A DNA stretch of 64,000 bases from Pinus tabuliformis. Its lineage: Eukaryota; Streptophyta; Pinopsida; Pinales; Pinaceae. Both the position numbers and the translations under genes were made by a program. The notes beneath the pieces are model-generated. The model ran no database searches. It was not told where the DNA came from and saw nothing but the letters and a program-made list of their open reading frames with translations. Shown piece after piece: positions 34,612 to 46,047 of the stretch. The DNA lies in the NCBI GenBank assembly GCA_031772625.1, contig CM062818.1, positions 1,281,962,277-1,282,026,276 of the forward strand, read 5' to 3'. Position 1 is the stretch's first letter. Every line of letters begins with the position of its first letter.

Positions 34612-35619
34612 AATTTTGTCACCAAGACACTTGACCATTAAAAAGGATTTCTCACCATCCATAAACATGTTCCATTACACTCCCTTAGAAGTCAAATAAT
34701 CAAAAACCCTTGAATAAGATGTGAATTTGGGGTAAAATGTATTTATGACTTGTTAAGCGTGGCTTACATGCTTTTTCTAGTCATTTTTTGTGCATTTGTA
34801 GTTTCTATCCCTGAAAACTGCCCAGAACTATGTTGTCTTCCACTATAGACCGTGCAAATAAATAAAGAAAAGTAAAAATAAAAGCGAATTTCAGAATAAT
34901 TGTTGGTCGAATATATCCTAATTGAAAGCTTCTAGGTGATACATATCCAAGACACACCCCTCATATCATGGAGCTAATTCCCTTTTATTAAGGAACCCTA
35001 ATCCCCCAATTATAGAATCTCATCCTTCTCTTTTGGATCTAAAGCTTCTTCCTCTTGGTCTATAAATTGACTAGAGGATAGAGGGATTAGGAGGTTCAGA
35101 AAAGATACACTTATGATGTTGGATTTAGATTGGAAGACTTATCAACTAAGAAGAGGTTTAGAGGCATCTTGGAGGAACCTCATGATGTCAAGGCAAAGGT
35201 TGTAAGGCTCTTATTTATCCTTGAATTAATACAAATGAATCCTTTTTCTGATTGTATTGTCTTATTGAAATGATGAATGATTTATGCTTCTTTTGATATT
35301 CATTAAGAATCTCAATTTCTAATCTCCTTGATCATTAGATTAAGCTTGCTTTAATTTCTATGATTGTGTATGCCTTTGATCTCTCTTACGTCTGTGATTG
35401 CAAGTCTTTTGAGCATTGGGAAGCTTCATCGATACAGAGCAGGGATCTTCATCAAGCACTTCGCAAATAGGTAAGAGGCTTATTCTCCTAATCTTGTATT
35501 TAAAATTTGAATGGAATAAGATTAAGGAAAGATTTATTCAATTATATGTTTGTTTCTAGTTTCCTTTAGGATCTAGGGAGATCACTCTTGTCAAAAAGAC
35601 AGATTTATCCATTGTAACA
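34612..35619 (+). repeat. Element C 3' LTR
   Basis: 1,008 bp, TGTTACACG to TGTAACA. It retains the about 500-bp middle part lost from the 5' copy and is followed by the TSD ACAAT. Confidence 0.88.
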
Positions 35620-36190
35620 ACAATGCTAATATGGTAGGAGACTACATATCAAGAATATAAAACTCTTTCCTCATGGTTTGAATTTACATCAACATTAAAA
35701 AATAAATTCTATGCTTTGGAACATGACCAAAAGGAAATAATAGAATGGAAAACTATGTGGCAACATAAAGGCCAAAGTGTGAAAAACTTTACAAAGGAAT
35801 TTAGGAAAAAGGCACTAGGATTAAACATTTCTCTTAACACGCAAGAGACTCTTTTTAAGTATATTGGTATTTTGGATGGGTATATATATGCAATATTGTT
35901 TTCTTGTTGAAGCCATCTAACGTGGATGAGGTTTGTGTACAAGCGACCTATATTTAAGTAGGCAAAAAAAGTAGTGGAGTCTCCATCGAAGAAATTTGGT
36001 TGAAAGAAGATAAAGGCAAAGGAAAGGAGAGACCAAAGAGAACAACTTCTGTGAAGAATGGCAATGAAAACCTTTCTTGTACCCATTGCAAGAAAGAGGG
36101 ACATGATGATGATCATTGTCAGAATCTACATCCAGAGTTGAGGCCTAAGTGGTCCAAGATAGGAAGTACAAAAATAAGGTGGCAGGGATA
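35620..36190 (+). pseudogene. Element D gag, C-terminal part
   Basis: This continues the gag core broken at 7182. The frame at 35716-35910 reads HDQKEIIEWKTMWQHKGQS then VKNFTKEFRKKALGLNISL and TLFKYIGILDGYIYAI, the standard retrotransposon-gag pattern. A frame change and a stop follow. The nucleocapsid part at 36000-36190 has CTHCKKEGHDDDHC, a canonical C-x2-C-x4-H-x4-C knuckle. Together with 6638-7182 it makes one gag of normal layout. Confidence 0.82.
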
Positions 36191-36241
36191 GTCCAACAGA
36201 TTCTAGGATCTAACTCTAGCGACGAGGCATAAATCACAACT

Positions 36242-36697
36242 ATGAGTTTGAAAGGTATATCGTCTTCACATGTTGGTTTTGGTTCTTCTATTCCGTCTTC
36301 TATTTCTACAAGAAAGAGGAATGAATTTTTTCACATAATGGTGGTAGCCAACCATGTCAAAGTAGATACTTTGTTTGACCCTAGTTCTCAAGCTAACTTG
36401 ATATCCGAGGCATTTGTTAAGGAGTTGAATTTCAAAACAACACCACATCCTAAGACTTATATTCTTATATGGGTATGTAACAACACTATGTTGCAAGTGA
36501 CTGAGAAGTGTAAGCTTAGACTTGCTATTACATCTAAATTTGTGGATGAAGTTAAACCAGATGTGGTTCCATTGGATATTTGTGGAATTTTTCTTGGAAA
36601 TCCTTATTTGAAAGGAAGTCTATTTACTATAGGAAGAAAAACATGTATCACCTTTTCAAGGACGACATATAGTATATTTCCTAATCTCATCAAATGA
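36242..36697 (+). pseudogene. Element D protease domain
   Basis: The 151-codon frame has VVANHVKVDTLFDPSSQANL, where family members have D-[ST]-G-[ASC]; here the site reads DPSS, so Gly is lost. The rest fits: LISEAFVKELNF, CKLRLAITSKFVDEV and VPLDICGIFLGNPYL. No RT follows. Confidence 0.75.
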
Positions 36698-37002
36698 AGG
36701 AATATTCTTCGTTGGTAACCACAGACCCTTTAAAGTGGCTTGTGAATGTGAGCAATACCTTTTAGCTCATATATGCAATGGTGGATAAAGAAGGTGTCTT
36801 GGAGCATGGGAATTTGTCATGGGAACTTATAAAAAGAATCAAACATCTTGTTATTACATTTGCATTAACATTATTTTATTTTTTAATGTTGCTAATGTTT
36901 AGTGCATGGGTAGTGGCTAAAGTAACACATATAGAAGGATGTGGGGAAATGAAAATGGCTAACAATATGGTTTTAGTTGTCATAATTATGGATCTTTTTT
37001 AT
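36698..37002 (+). other. Element D interior left of E, no gene recognised
   Basis: An ORF at 36778-37032 encodes mostly hydrophobic residues and runs into the E LTR. It matches nothing I know and is probably chance or decayed sequence. Confidence 0.5.
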
Positions 37003-37504
37003 TGGGTTGTGTTATATTATTTCCATTACTAGTCCACGTGCGAGGGGGTTATAAGGGGGCATTAGCCCCCCCTGTACATTGCATCGAGCGCTGTCGGGGG
37101 GTCACAAGGGGGTATGTAGGCGGGCAATAGCCCCCCTGCACAGGGTCTGGGGCAGTGCCTCGGGAAAAACAAATTGGACCCTATATTAGGTGGGAAAACC
37201 TACTTATGGTTTTGGGCATGATGGTTTTTTATCCATGGTATTTTGTAGATCTGGTCAAGGTAACTACGGTTATGTTATAATCTAGGGTTAATGGATTGGG
37301 GTTTATTGTTGCTTCGGCATGTATATATATGTATCATAACATTGAAAGGAACATAATGAAAAATCAATCTAGTAGTCCCGGTTTTGGGATCCAGGGGAAA
37401 ATCTCTGTGTATATCAATTTTCTATTTTATTCTCTCGCCATTATTTATTTTCTCTTTTTTAGAATTCATATGTAGGTAATTTTTGTACATGGTTAAAACC
37501 TACA
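37003..37504 (+). repeat. Element E 5' LTR
   Basis: 502 bp. It contains short GC-rich hairpins (37055-37070, 37122-37133) and a TATATATAT run near 37322 that may be the core promoter. The 3' copy is 25 bp longer, mainly through a duplicated GGTTTTGxGCATGxT phrase. Confidence 0.93.
37055..37133 (+). repeat. Paired GC-rich hairpins in element E LTR
   Basis: GGGGGC-ATTA-GCCCCC at 37055-37070 and GGGC-AATA-GCCC at 37122-37133 are perfect stems with 4-base loops. The 3' LTR has related sequences at about 41610-41695. They lie in the U3 part, upstream of the TATA-like run. Confidence 0.7.
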
Positions 37505-37505
37505 T

Positions 37506-37518
37506 TTGGTGTCAGAGT
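37506..37518 (+). other. Element E primer-binding site
   Basis: TTGGTGTCAGAGTTG follows the LTR; TGGTGTCAGAG differs from the initiator-Met PBS by one base. Confidence 0.8.
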
Positions 37519-37626
37519 TGTTTTGGCTTCAAGGGGATGCCTTTGCTACTGAGGGGTTTTGCTCGAGCCTGTGGTAGACCTTGTTCATTGGGAGATCTGT
37601 GGGATCGATTCTTGTGGTGAAAGAAG

Positions 37627-38360
37627 ATGACGAGCAGTGGAAAGATAGAGATCGAGAAATTTAATGGTCAAAGTTTTGAGTTGTGGAAACTCAAGATGGA
37701 GGATCTATTGGTGGATAAAGATCAATGGATCACAGTAGATCTGGGTACTAAACCAATGGCAATGTTTGATGAAGATAGGAAGAAGTTGGATCAGAAGGCA
37801 AAGAGCATAATACGATTGTGTGTCTCAGATCTAGTATTGCTAAATGTATCAGGGGAAGCTACAACAAAGGCTTTGTGGGACAAGTCAGGGACTTTGTACT
37901 AATCTAAATATCTGGTGAATAAATTATTCCTATGGAAAAAGTTGTATAACTCGAGGATGAAATATGTAGACTCAGTGACAGAGCATCTGAACACATTTAA
38001 TATTGTGGTAAGTCAGTTGTTATTTGTTGATATTAAAATTTCAGATGAAGATAAGTGCATCAGTTTGTTGTGTTCTCTACTAGATTCGTGGGATATTCTG
38101 GTTGTTTCAATAGGTAGCAATGCAATTTCCTTGCAGTTTGATGATATAGTCTCATCCTTGTTGTCAAAGGAGATGAGACAAAAAAATATGGAGGGAGAGA
38201 ATGGTGATGCCTTGTCTGTATGAGGATGGTCCCAGAATAGGAACAAAAATAATTCCTCGAGTGGGAGATCTAAATCTCCAGAAAAACTTGTAAAGGTGTG
38301 TTGGAAATGCGAAAAGGAAGGGCACTACAAAAGGGACTGTAAATCTAAAACTCCTGAGAA
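37627..38360 (+). pseudogene. Element E gag
   Basis: Starts MTSSGKIEIEKFNGQSFELW, typical of copia Gag (KFNG..F..W). Stops at 37900 (TAA) and 38221 (TGA) interrupt an otherwise continuous frame that carries LWDKSGTLY, FNIVVSQL, ISDEDKCISLLCSL and the knuckle CWKCEKEGHYKRDC (about 38299-38340). Confidence 0.88.
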
Positions 38361-39760
38361 AGGAAAGGGATATGATGATGCTCTTTCTACAGAGGAAAAA
38401 CCCACCTTAGATGAAGGTTGGGATGTGTACTTGGCTTCTTCTTCAAGTACACATGTAGATCATGAGGCATGGTTTATTGACTCAGGTGCATCCTTTCACT
38501 TCACTCCCCATAGAGAGTGGTTTTGCAAATATGAGAAATATGATGGTGGTGATGTCTTCTTAGGGGATGATAGGAAGGCTAGAATCGTTGTTCATGGAAA
38601 AGTCAAGTTTAAGTGGCAAGGTGGAAGGATTATAACACTTCCGTGTATTCTGCATATTCCTGCATTGGCCAGGAATCTAATTTCTATAAGCAAGTTGGAT
38701 GATGTAGGTGTAAAAGAAGTGTTCAAGAAAGATACCTGCAAGATGGTTCGAGGAGCACTGGTATTGATGTGGGGAGTTTAGATTGTAACTCTGTACAAGA
38801 TTCAAGGTAGAATTGTTATTTATGGGTGCAACAATTTTGTGGTTCCTGAAAGTGGAGTAGAAAATCTAGTGGTCTCTCGAGAAAAGACCATGTTATGGCA
38901 TCAAAGGCTTGGACATATTGGAGAGAAGTGCCTTCGAATACTTCATCGTAATGGTATGGTATAAGGTATGTCTAATAGCTCTCTGGATTTTGATTTTTGT
39001 GAAAATTGTGTATATGGAAAGTAGAATTGGGTGAGTTTTCCCTCTAGTGGTAAGAGGGCAAAATAGATATTAGAGCTTGTGCACAGTGATGTGTTTGGAC
39101 CTGTGTCGATTCCATCACTGGGTAAGTTTGTGTACTATGTATCATTTATAAAGGACTTCTCAAGGAATACATGGATATATTTCCTCAAGAATAAATCTGA
39201 AGTCTTTGACATGTTTAAAGAATTTAAGGCTCTAGTAGAAAACCAAATAGAGAAGGAGATAAAGGTGTTGAGGACAGATAATGATGGAGAGTTTTGCAAG
39301 AAGGAAATTGAAGCATTCTGTAAGAAGTGCAGTATAGTATGAAAAAATACTAATCCATACACGCCTGATAAAAATGGAGTTGCAGAAATAATGAACAAGA
39401 CATTAATGGAAAGGGCAAGAAACATGCTCAGTGGTATTGGGTTAGGACAAGAATTATGGGCAGAGGTGATGGAGACTGCATGTTACCTGGTCAATAGATC
39501 ACCTTCATCATCGTTGGAGGATAAGACTCCACAAGAGGTATGGATTGGTAAGAAACCTTCTCTTTCACATCTGAGGGTATTTGGATGTGATGCGTATGTA
39601 CAAGAGCCAAAGGAGGAAAAAACCAAGTTGGATAGTAGATCTGAAAAGTGAATCTTTATTGGGTATAAGGATGGTTTAAAATGTTATAAGCTTTGGAACC
39701 TAGAAACAAGGAAGGTTGTGTACAACTGAGATGTGGTGTTTATAGAGGTGAAAGGTGTTA
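38361..39760 (+). pseudogene. Element E protease and integrase
   Basis: The protease site is WFIDSGASFHFTPHREWF at about 38470-38525 (intact D-S-G). The integrase zinc finger is LWHQRLGHIGEKCL with CENCVYGK. The catalytic core has HSDVFGPVS (D, about 39079), LRTDNDGEF (D, about 39270) and NGVAEIMNKTLMERARNML (E). WAEVMETACYLVNRSP and the GKKP.L.HLRVFGC signature follow. Stops at 38779, about 38962, 39022, 39064, 39340, 39649 and 39727 lie in the same frame. Confidence 0.88.
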
Positions 39761-39939
39761 TTAAACATGAAGTCCTACCAAAGGAACCTGAGAAGATAGA
39801 GTTTGAGCTAAAGGAGGAAGAATCAAACTCTACAGGAAAAGAGGAATTAGAAGATGAAGAGCCACAAAATCAGGCTGTGAGAAGATCAGTTTGAGAAGGA
39901 AGGCTACCAAAAGGGTATATTCCATCTGCTTTCTATTCA

Positions 39940-41515
39940 ATTTTTTCTTTATCTATTACCGATGATGATCCTAGAACTATGAAGGAAGTAGTAGATTTAG
40001 AGGATGGCAAACTCTGGAAAAAGGCCATGGTTGATGAAATGGCATATTTGCACAAAACTGAGGCTTGGGATCTGGTGGAGTTGCTGGCTAGAAGGAAACC
40101 AATTGGAAGCAAATGGGTGTTCAAGAAGAAGATGAATGTAGAAGGAAAGGTGGAGAAATAAAAAACTCAGTTGGTAGAAAAAGGTTATTCTCAGATGCTG
40201 GGAATTGATTTTGGTGATATTTTTTCTCCTGTTGTCAAGGTATCTTCTATTAGATTAACTTTATCTGTTGTTGTTGCTTTTTATTTTGAGGTAGAATAGA
40301 TGGATGTGAAGACAACATTTCTTCATGAGGATCTAGAAGAAGATATCTACATGAAGAAACCTGAAGTCTTTGCGGTGAAGGGTAAGAAAGAACTAGTATG
40401 CAAGTTAAAAAAAATATATGTATGGGTTAAAATAGACACCAAGGATGTGGTATTAGAAATTTGATACATTTATATGAGGACTTAGCTTCACTACAAGAAA
40501 AGCATATCACTGTGTGTATTTTAAATTAATTAGTGACCATGTTATTTATCTGGTCTTATATGTGGATGATATGTTGCTGGTTGGAAATGACAAAGAAATT
40601 ATCCAGGATTTGAAGACCCGATTGTCCTCCAAATTCGACATGAAAGATATTGGTGCTGCAAACTATATTTTGGGTATGGAAATAAAATGAGATCGTACAA
40701 AGAGGAAGATCTGGTTAAACCAGAGGAGGTATGTCAAGACAAAATTGTAGAGGTTTAATATGCAGGATAATAAACTGGTGAAGGTTCCTATTCCTGTAGG
40801 TGTAAAGTTATCTGCTGAACAGTGTCCCAAGACAACAAGAAGAGGAAGAGGACATGTCTTGTGTTCCATATGAATGTGCAGTCAGTAGCCTGATGTATGC
40901 AATGGGAGTATTGAGCAGGTTTATGTCAAAACCAAGGAAGAAACATTGGACAACAATGAAGTGAGTTTTTAGGTATTTGTGTGGCACTAGTGATTATGGT
41001 TTGTGCTACCAAGTAAGACCAGGATTGGACATAGTTTTGGACATCCATGGATTTGTTGATGTAGAACAGGCTGGAGATCTAGATTAGAGAAGATCTACAA
41101 GTGGGTATGTGTTTAACCTATTTGGAGGTGCAGTCATTTGGATGAGTAAGAGACAATCTGTAGTGGAAATTTCAACTACAGAGGCAGAATACATGACAGC
41201 CACTCATGCAAACAAGGAAACAATTTGGTTGCATAGATTGTGTTCAAGTATGGGGTTAGTACAACGAGCTATAAGGATAGACTGTTGATAGTGAAAGTGC
41301 AATTTTCTTAGCAAATAACCCTGCTTATCATTCAAAGACAAAGCACATTGATGTTCAGTATCACTTTGTGAGGGATATGGTTGAGGAAAAAAGGGTTATT
41401 GGCAAAGGTGGACACTTTGAAGAATACCGCAGATGCATTGAAAACATCTGTGAGTGCTGAGAGTATCTCTTGGTATAGAGAAACAATGGGCATTGCAGGG
41501 TTGGATCAATGACTA
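39940..41515 (+). pseudogene. Element E reverse transcriptase and RNase H
   Basis: RT begins KLWKKAMVDEMAYLHKTEAW and PIGSKWVFKKKMN, then GIDFGDIFSPVVKVSSIRL. The catalytic box is LYVDDMLLVGN at about 40555-40590. RNase H has the [19 protein letters not shown] block and [12 protein letters not shown] (about 41175-41215). Many stops and at least two frame changes occur after 40160. The last codons lie near 41515, before the PPT. Confidence 0.85.
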
Positions 41516-41539
41516 AGCTCTCCTGTGGAAATAAAACTA

Positions 41540-41554
41540 CAAGGGGGAGAATTT
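41540..41554 (+). other. Element E polypurine tract
   Basis: AAGGGGGAGAATTT directly before TGGGTTGTG. Confidence 0.85.
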
Positions 41555-42081
41555 TGGGTTGTGTTATATTATTTACACGAGTAGTCCACGTGTGGCAGGG
41601 TTAGAGGAAGGGTAGTAGCCCCCCCTATACGTTGCACCGAGTGCTGCCAAGGGGTCATGGGGGGGTATGCAGGTGGGCGGTAGCCCCCCTGCACGGGGTC
41701 TAGGACAACGCCCCGTGAAAAAAAAAATGGACCCTATATTAGGTGGACGGACCTACCTATGGTTTTGTGCATGGATTTCACACATGGTTTTGAGCATGAT
41801 GGTTTTCGGTCCATGGTATTTTGTAGATCTAGTCAAGGGAACTACGTTTATATTCTAATCCAGGGTTAATGGATTGGGGTTTATGGATGCTTTGCCATGT
41901 ATATATATGTATTGTAACATTGAAAGGAACATAATGAAAAATAAATCTAGTAATCCCAGTTTTGGGATCCAGGGGAAAATCTCTATGTATATATATTTTC
42001 TATTTTATGCTCTTGAGATTGTTTATTTTCTATTTTAAGAATTCGTATGTAGGTAATTTCTATACCGGATTAAAACCTACA
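41555..42081 (+). repeat. Element E 3' LTR
   Basis: 527 bp, paired with 37003-37504, with numerous substitutions. Confidence 0.92.
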
Positions 42082-42678
42082 TTTTTGTGATAATGCAGAT
42101 ACACATAATAGGGCAGATAGATATCAGATAAGTGGGGATGCAAATCCTGCACTTATTGTCTCAATAATAACCTTTCGAAGGTCCAAAGCCTCTTAATGGG
42201 GAGGATTGATCTAGAAGGATTTGAAAATGCCTAAAATTCAAAATTCTTAGAAGCTGATGAAAATTGCACCATGTCGAAGATCTCGATGAGATGATTCCAA
42301 CGCAACTTGAATCACATCAAATGGATTCCATATGAGGTAGTTATGGAAATTTGAATATTTTGACCAACATGCAAAATGTCAAACTTGATTGGACATGTGG
42401 CAGCACTTGGCTATGACACGTGGTAGTACAAACATGGTGATGTGGAATATGTAAGATGACATGGCATAATTAACATGTGGTAGATGTAGGGTGAGTTGGG
42501 AGGTAAGATGGACCAATCATAGGGCACCACGTGGCACCCAAAATATGATTGGTTGAAATCGTTGGATCAATGTGGTTTGAACCACCGACTAGTGAATTAG
42601 ACAAACCAATGCTCCACCAATGAGCCATCAGTTTTTTTTTTTCTATGAATGATAGGTTCCATATCTAAAAAAAAAAAT
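42082..42678 (+). other. Element D interior right of E, no gene recognised
   Basis: About 600 bases of D before its 3' LTR. No coding motif is visible. A repeated GACACGTGGTAG / CATGTGGTAGATG phrase occurs at 42413-42490. A TTGTAACCTATTGG LTR start follows an A-rich tract (42667-42677) that may be the remnant PPT. Confidence 0.5.
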
Positions 42679-43503
42679 TGTAACCTATTGGAAAAAAGAG
42701 GGGAGGTTGTGGGCATGACCCAATGACCTTTGCATAGCTGCTAAAAACAATTTTGACAACCTGCAAACAAGAAGACCACGTGATCACATGTTATTTTCTA
42801 GTCAATAAAGGCATGAGGGTCAAAGTTACATGGTATATATTTTGTTGGCCAAAAAACATGCTATATAATGTGTTCCCTCTAAATGGTTGTTATAACAAAC
42901 ATTAATATGTTCCATATATATAATATGGTTACAACGATAGACTATACATGTAATATGTTTACATCCAAAGAACTTTAATACATGCTATTTTTGTAATATG
43001 CCAATGGATGAGGTTACAACCTCTGTGGGTTTAGCACCAGGGCTATGAACCCTTAAGCCTATATATACAAAATGTTTGGCAATATGCCACAAGTGTTGTA
43101 GTTGTAAAGATAATAGTGTCGAGAGTGTTTAAACCTAGTTTTGAGTCTACATATTTTTGTAAACAAAGGGTGTTAGATCTTGGTTTTGTAGTGACCAAAG
43201 GAGGTTCTTGGTGGCATTTTGGAGGCCACTTCCTAGTAGTAGAGAGCTCATTTATAATAGGATTTTGGAGGAATTTTTCTTATTTGTAATTGCAATTTTA
43301 GGGAGAATAATATATAGGCTACTCCCTTGGAGGAAAGACTCAGAGATGTAGTCCACAATGGATGAACTATGTTGTCGATTGGTTGTTTTATTTCTCTTTT
43401 TGATCTTCTACATTTCATTTTTAGTTGCATCTTCATTTAAGTCTTTCATGCTTGAGTTAACTGTTAAGCTTATTTAATTTAATCATTCATGCTTGAAGAC
43501 ATT
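42679..43503 (+). repeat. Element D 3' LTR, main part
   Basis: Aligns with 5759-6580. It is cut after ACATT (43499-43503), the left TSD copy of insertion B, and resumes at 63208. Confidence 0.85.
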
Positions 43504-44601
43504 TGATGAGCCTTGGTATTGCAATAAGAATGTTGCAACTCCCAAGGCTACCAACTTTAAATATCAACCCAAGGTTCGTACAAACTTAAGAGGTATCAGC
43601 ACTATATGTGCAGCATACAATGTGTCCTTCCTTTGCTGTCATGATGTAATAGAGTGTATGTACTGAGGTCAAATCCTAAGATGAAATGCTTGAAATGGAA
43701 CCTTAACCTATCGCAAGAAAGAAAGTACAAGGAAAGAGAATGAAATCAAATGCTAAAACACACAATTTTCTAACTAACTCCTAAGAGGCTTTGCTGCAAA
43801 GGAATGCTAAGTTAACATGTATGCAATACTACTGTCCTAAGCATGCAGATTCAAACCATCAAACCTTCTACTGCTATGCATGTAAATCAATAAAATAACT
43901 TTGTTTTTCTTTTTATCGTTTTGTCTTAATGAAAATGAGGTGGTAGGTTGTAATTCAACTATGGTTTAGCTTTGTAACCAATCAGCGTGCACAAACAGAT
44001 GTTGTATGTGGATTTTCACCCAGAGGGTCCCACTTATCCGACTTTATCAAGCGCTTCAATCCTCATCGTTGATCTCACTTCATTGATGTTATGACCTATC
44101 CCAAATAACTTTAATCCTATTCAAAAATTTATCGCATCTGAAATCTAGATTAAATTAGGTGCATCTTTCGACGCGATTACTGTCGAATCTCATCCTTTCA
44201 TAATGAATGGATATGATCGATCCAGAATTCAACTGGATTAAATCAAAGTCCATAAAACATCACATCGGAAATCTAGATTAAATCGTGTGCATCTTCCGAT
44301 GCGATTATCATCGAATCTGACCCATCTGATCCAACAGCTATCGCGCAGCCCGCTCGCCAACTAGCAAGGTTGATCTCCACCGTCGATGTGACATGTCCAA
44401 TCAAATGGCTGTTGCACAATCTCATTCGAAATCTTGCACGGCCACTAATACTCCAAAAGCATGCGAGAAAAGTTGTTTTCTTATGCTACTTGTCGCCCGC
44501 CAAGGATCATCGCATGAAATTTCTAAATACTGCTTCCCACCTTTAGGGCACGCGAGATACCACTTACCATCCTTGGAAAATCGCCCACGTTCTCAATACA
44601 A

Positions 44602-44822
44602 AACTTAAGGAAAAGACATTTAACTAAGGGTTTAGCGCTTAATCTCACGGTTAACTCTTAACGCTAATTGATACGGAACTTAAAGAAAGATGCTTAACCA
44701 AGGGTTTAACGCTAACTCTCAGTGTTAACTCTTAATGCTAATCAATACGAAACCTAAGGAAAAATGTTTAATCAAGGGTTTAGCACTAAATTTCAGTTTT
44801 AACTGTTAACGCTAATCAACTG
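44602..44822. repeat. About 75-bp tandem repeat in element B left LTR, three units
   Basis: Units begin AACTTAAGGAAA (44602), AACTTAAAGAAA (44677) and AACCTAAGGAAA (44751). Each carries TTTAAC.AAGGGTTTA and GTTAACTCTTAACGCTAAT. The right LTR keeps the same three units at 61810-62030, so the array predates insertion. Confidence 0.88.
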
Positions 44823-45573
44823 TGAATTTACTAATAAAACACATAAATAGAGAAAAACACCTAATTAAGGTCCAAAACACCGATATATAGAGACAAATGA
44901 ATTCCTGCACCAGAACAGTGCGTCCACACCACACTTCAATCAATTATTCAACAAAATGGAAATTACAGAGTCTTGGCCCTCTCAGCTTGATTACAACAAT
45001 TTTTCTGACCTCGATTTCAATATCAAACCCTATCTTTTTCACACCTCTCGCTTACTCACTCTATTCTCGATCATCTAAGCTCTCAGTCATTACATTCTTT
45101 CCTCTTTTATGAATCAAATCGTATCCTAACTGCATTGACAACTCAACTCTATTTTTATCACTTAACCATTAAATCAATCCTACAACAAGAAACTAAGTGC
45201 AGAAATAGAAAGATATAAGAACTAGAGATGCATGTGAATAAGCAATAAAAAGAAGGAAAGACAATGATACAAAAAGGGATTTGAGGTTCTTGGGATGGCC
45301 AAGCGCAAGGAAACTTAGAGATATATGGAGGAGAACAAGATCTAGAAGTTGAACATGACACCAATCTTCATTATTTTCATCAAAAGAATTACATCTCTGC
45401 TAGAAAATACAATGGAGCTGCAAAACTACAATCTCTCTACATCATAACACCAATCAAAATCTAAAGTCTGAAGATCCCCAAAAGAGTCCCCTAGAGGAAA
45501 ATTCGACTTGGTACTTATAAAAAATCATTAGGAATCATTCCCCATGAATGGAGGAAGCTTTCCCCACCAAAAT

Positions 45574-45702
45574 CCCTTGATTAGTGGATCTAGTCCCTTT
45601 GATTGGTGGATCTGCTCCCTTGATTAGTGGATCTAGTCCCTTTGATGGGTGGATCTGCTCCCTTGATTAATGGAACACATTCCTAGATTTTCTCAATCAT
45701 TG
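45574..45702. repeat. 43-bp tandem repeat in element B left LTR
   Basis: CCCTTGATTA begins at 45574, 45617 and 45660, each unit reading GTGGATC(T)AGTCCCTTTGAT. The right LTR has the start at 62784 and 62827 only, one unit fewer, so the copy number changed after insertion. Confidence 0.88.
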
Positions 45703-46047
45703 GAGTTCCACCATTTGTGCCATAATTACATGATATCTTGTTGACTTATTGTTTATTATTGATCCTCCAATAGTAGGGAATGAGTCCCTAAATGATCTCC
45801 TCCTCCAACTCTTCTTCATTTGCCCAATATTCTCATAATATTCCACAAAAAGAAGTAATATTAGGCACAAATATCCAATTATTCATAAACCTTCCTAATG
45901 AATATATTAAAGTTAGAAATAAATTATCTAATGAAGAAAGAGAGGTTTAATGTGCTAAAGGATGGTCATAGGCCTTAAGTTATTGTTTAATTTAAAGGCA
46001 TGGCCTTAATTTATGTCTAATTTAGAGGCCCATCATACCCCCCTGCT

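Larger units (their letters stand above)
7183..35619 (+). mobile_element. Element C: Tat-like Ty3/gypsy retrotransposon inserted in element D gag
   Basis: The LTR termini are TGTTACAC.. and ..TGTAACA (5' copy mutated to TATTACAC). TSDs are ACGAC (7178-7182) and ACAAT (35620-35624); the two mismatches are both transitions. Removing C rejoins the gag core of D. Internal order is PBS, long leader, gag knuckle region, protease-like domain, archaeal-type RNase H, antisense PMD gene, conserved noncoding tail, PPT. RT, the ordinary RNase H and integrase are absent. Elements F (with I inside) and H inserted later. Confidence 0.85.
37003..42081 (+). mobile_element. Element E: Ty1/copia retrotransposon inserted in D
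   Basis: LTRs 37003-37504 and 41555-42081 (TGGGTTGTG to CCTACA) are flanked by TTTAT (36998) and TTTTT (42082), a 4/5 TSD. Order is PBS, gag, protease, integrase, RT, RNase H, PPT; integrase before RT defines copia. From gag to the start of RT nearly all coding lies in one frame, broken mainly by stop codons. Confidence 0.93.
43504..46035 (-). repeat. Element B 3' LTR (left copy)
   Basis: 2,532 bp, paired with 60674-63202 with many substitutions and small indels. Bases 46036-46047 read minus give AGCAGGGGGGTA, the PPT. Contains two tandem arrays listed separately. Confidence 0.93.

Noticed and set aside
36778..37032. Small hydrophobic ORF that looks like a membrane protein
   Set aside because: It runs across the D/E boundary into the E LTR, so it cannot be an ancestral gene.
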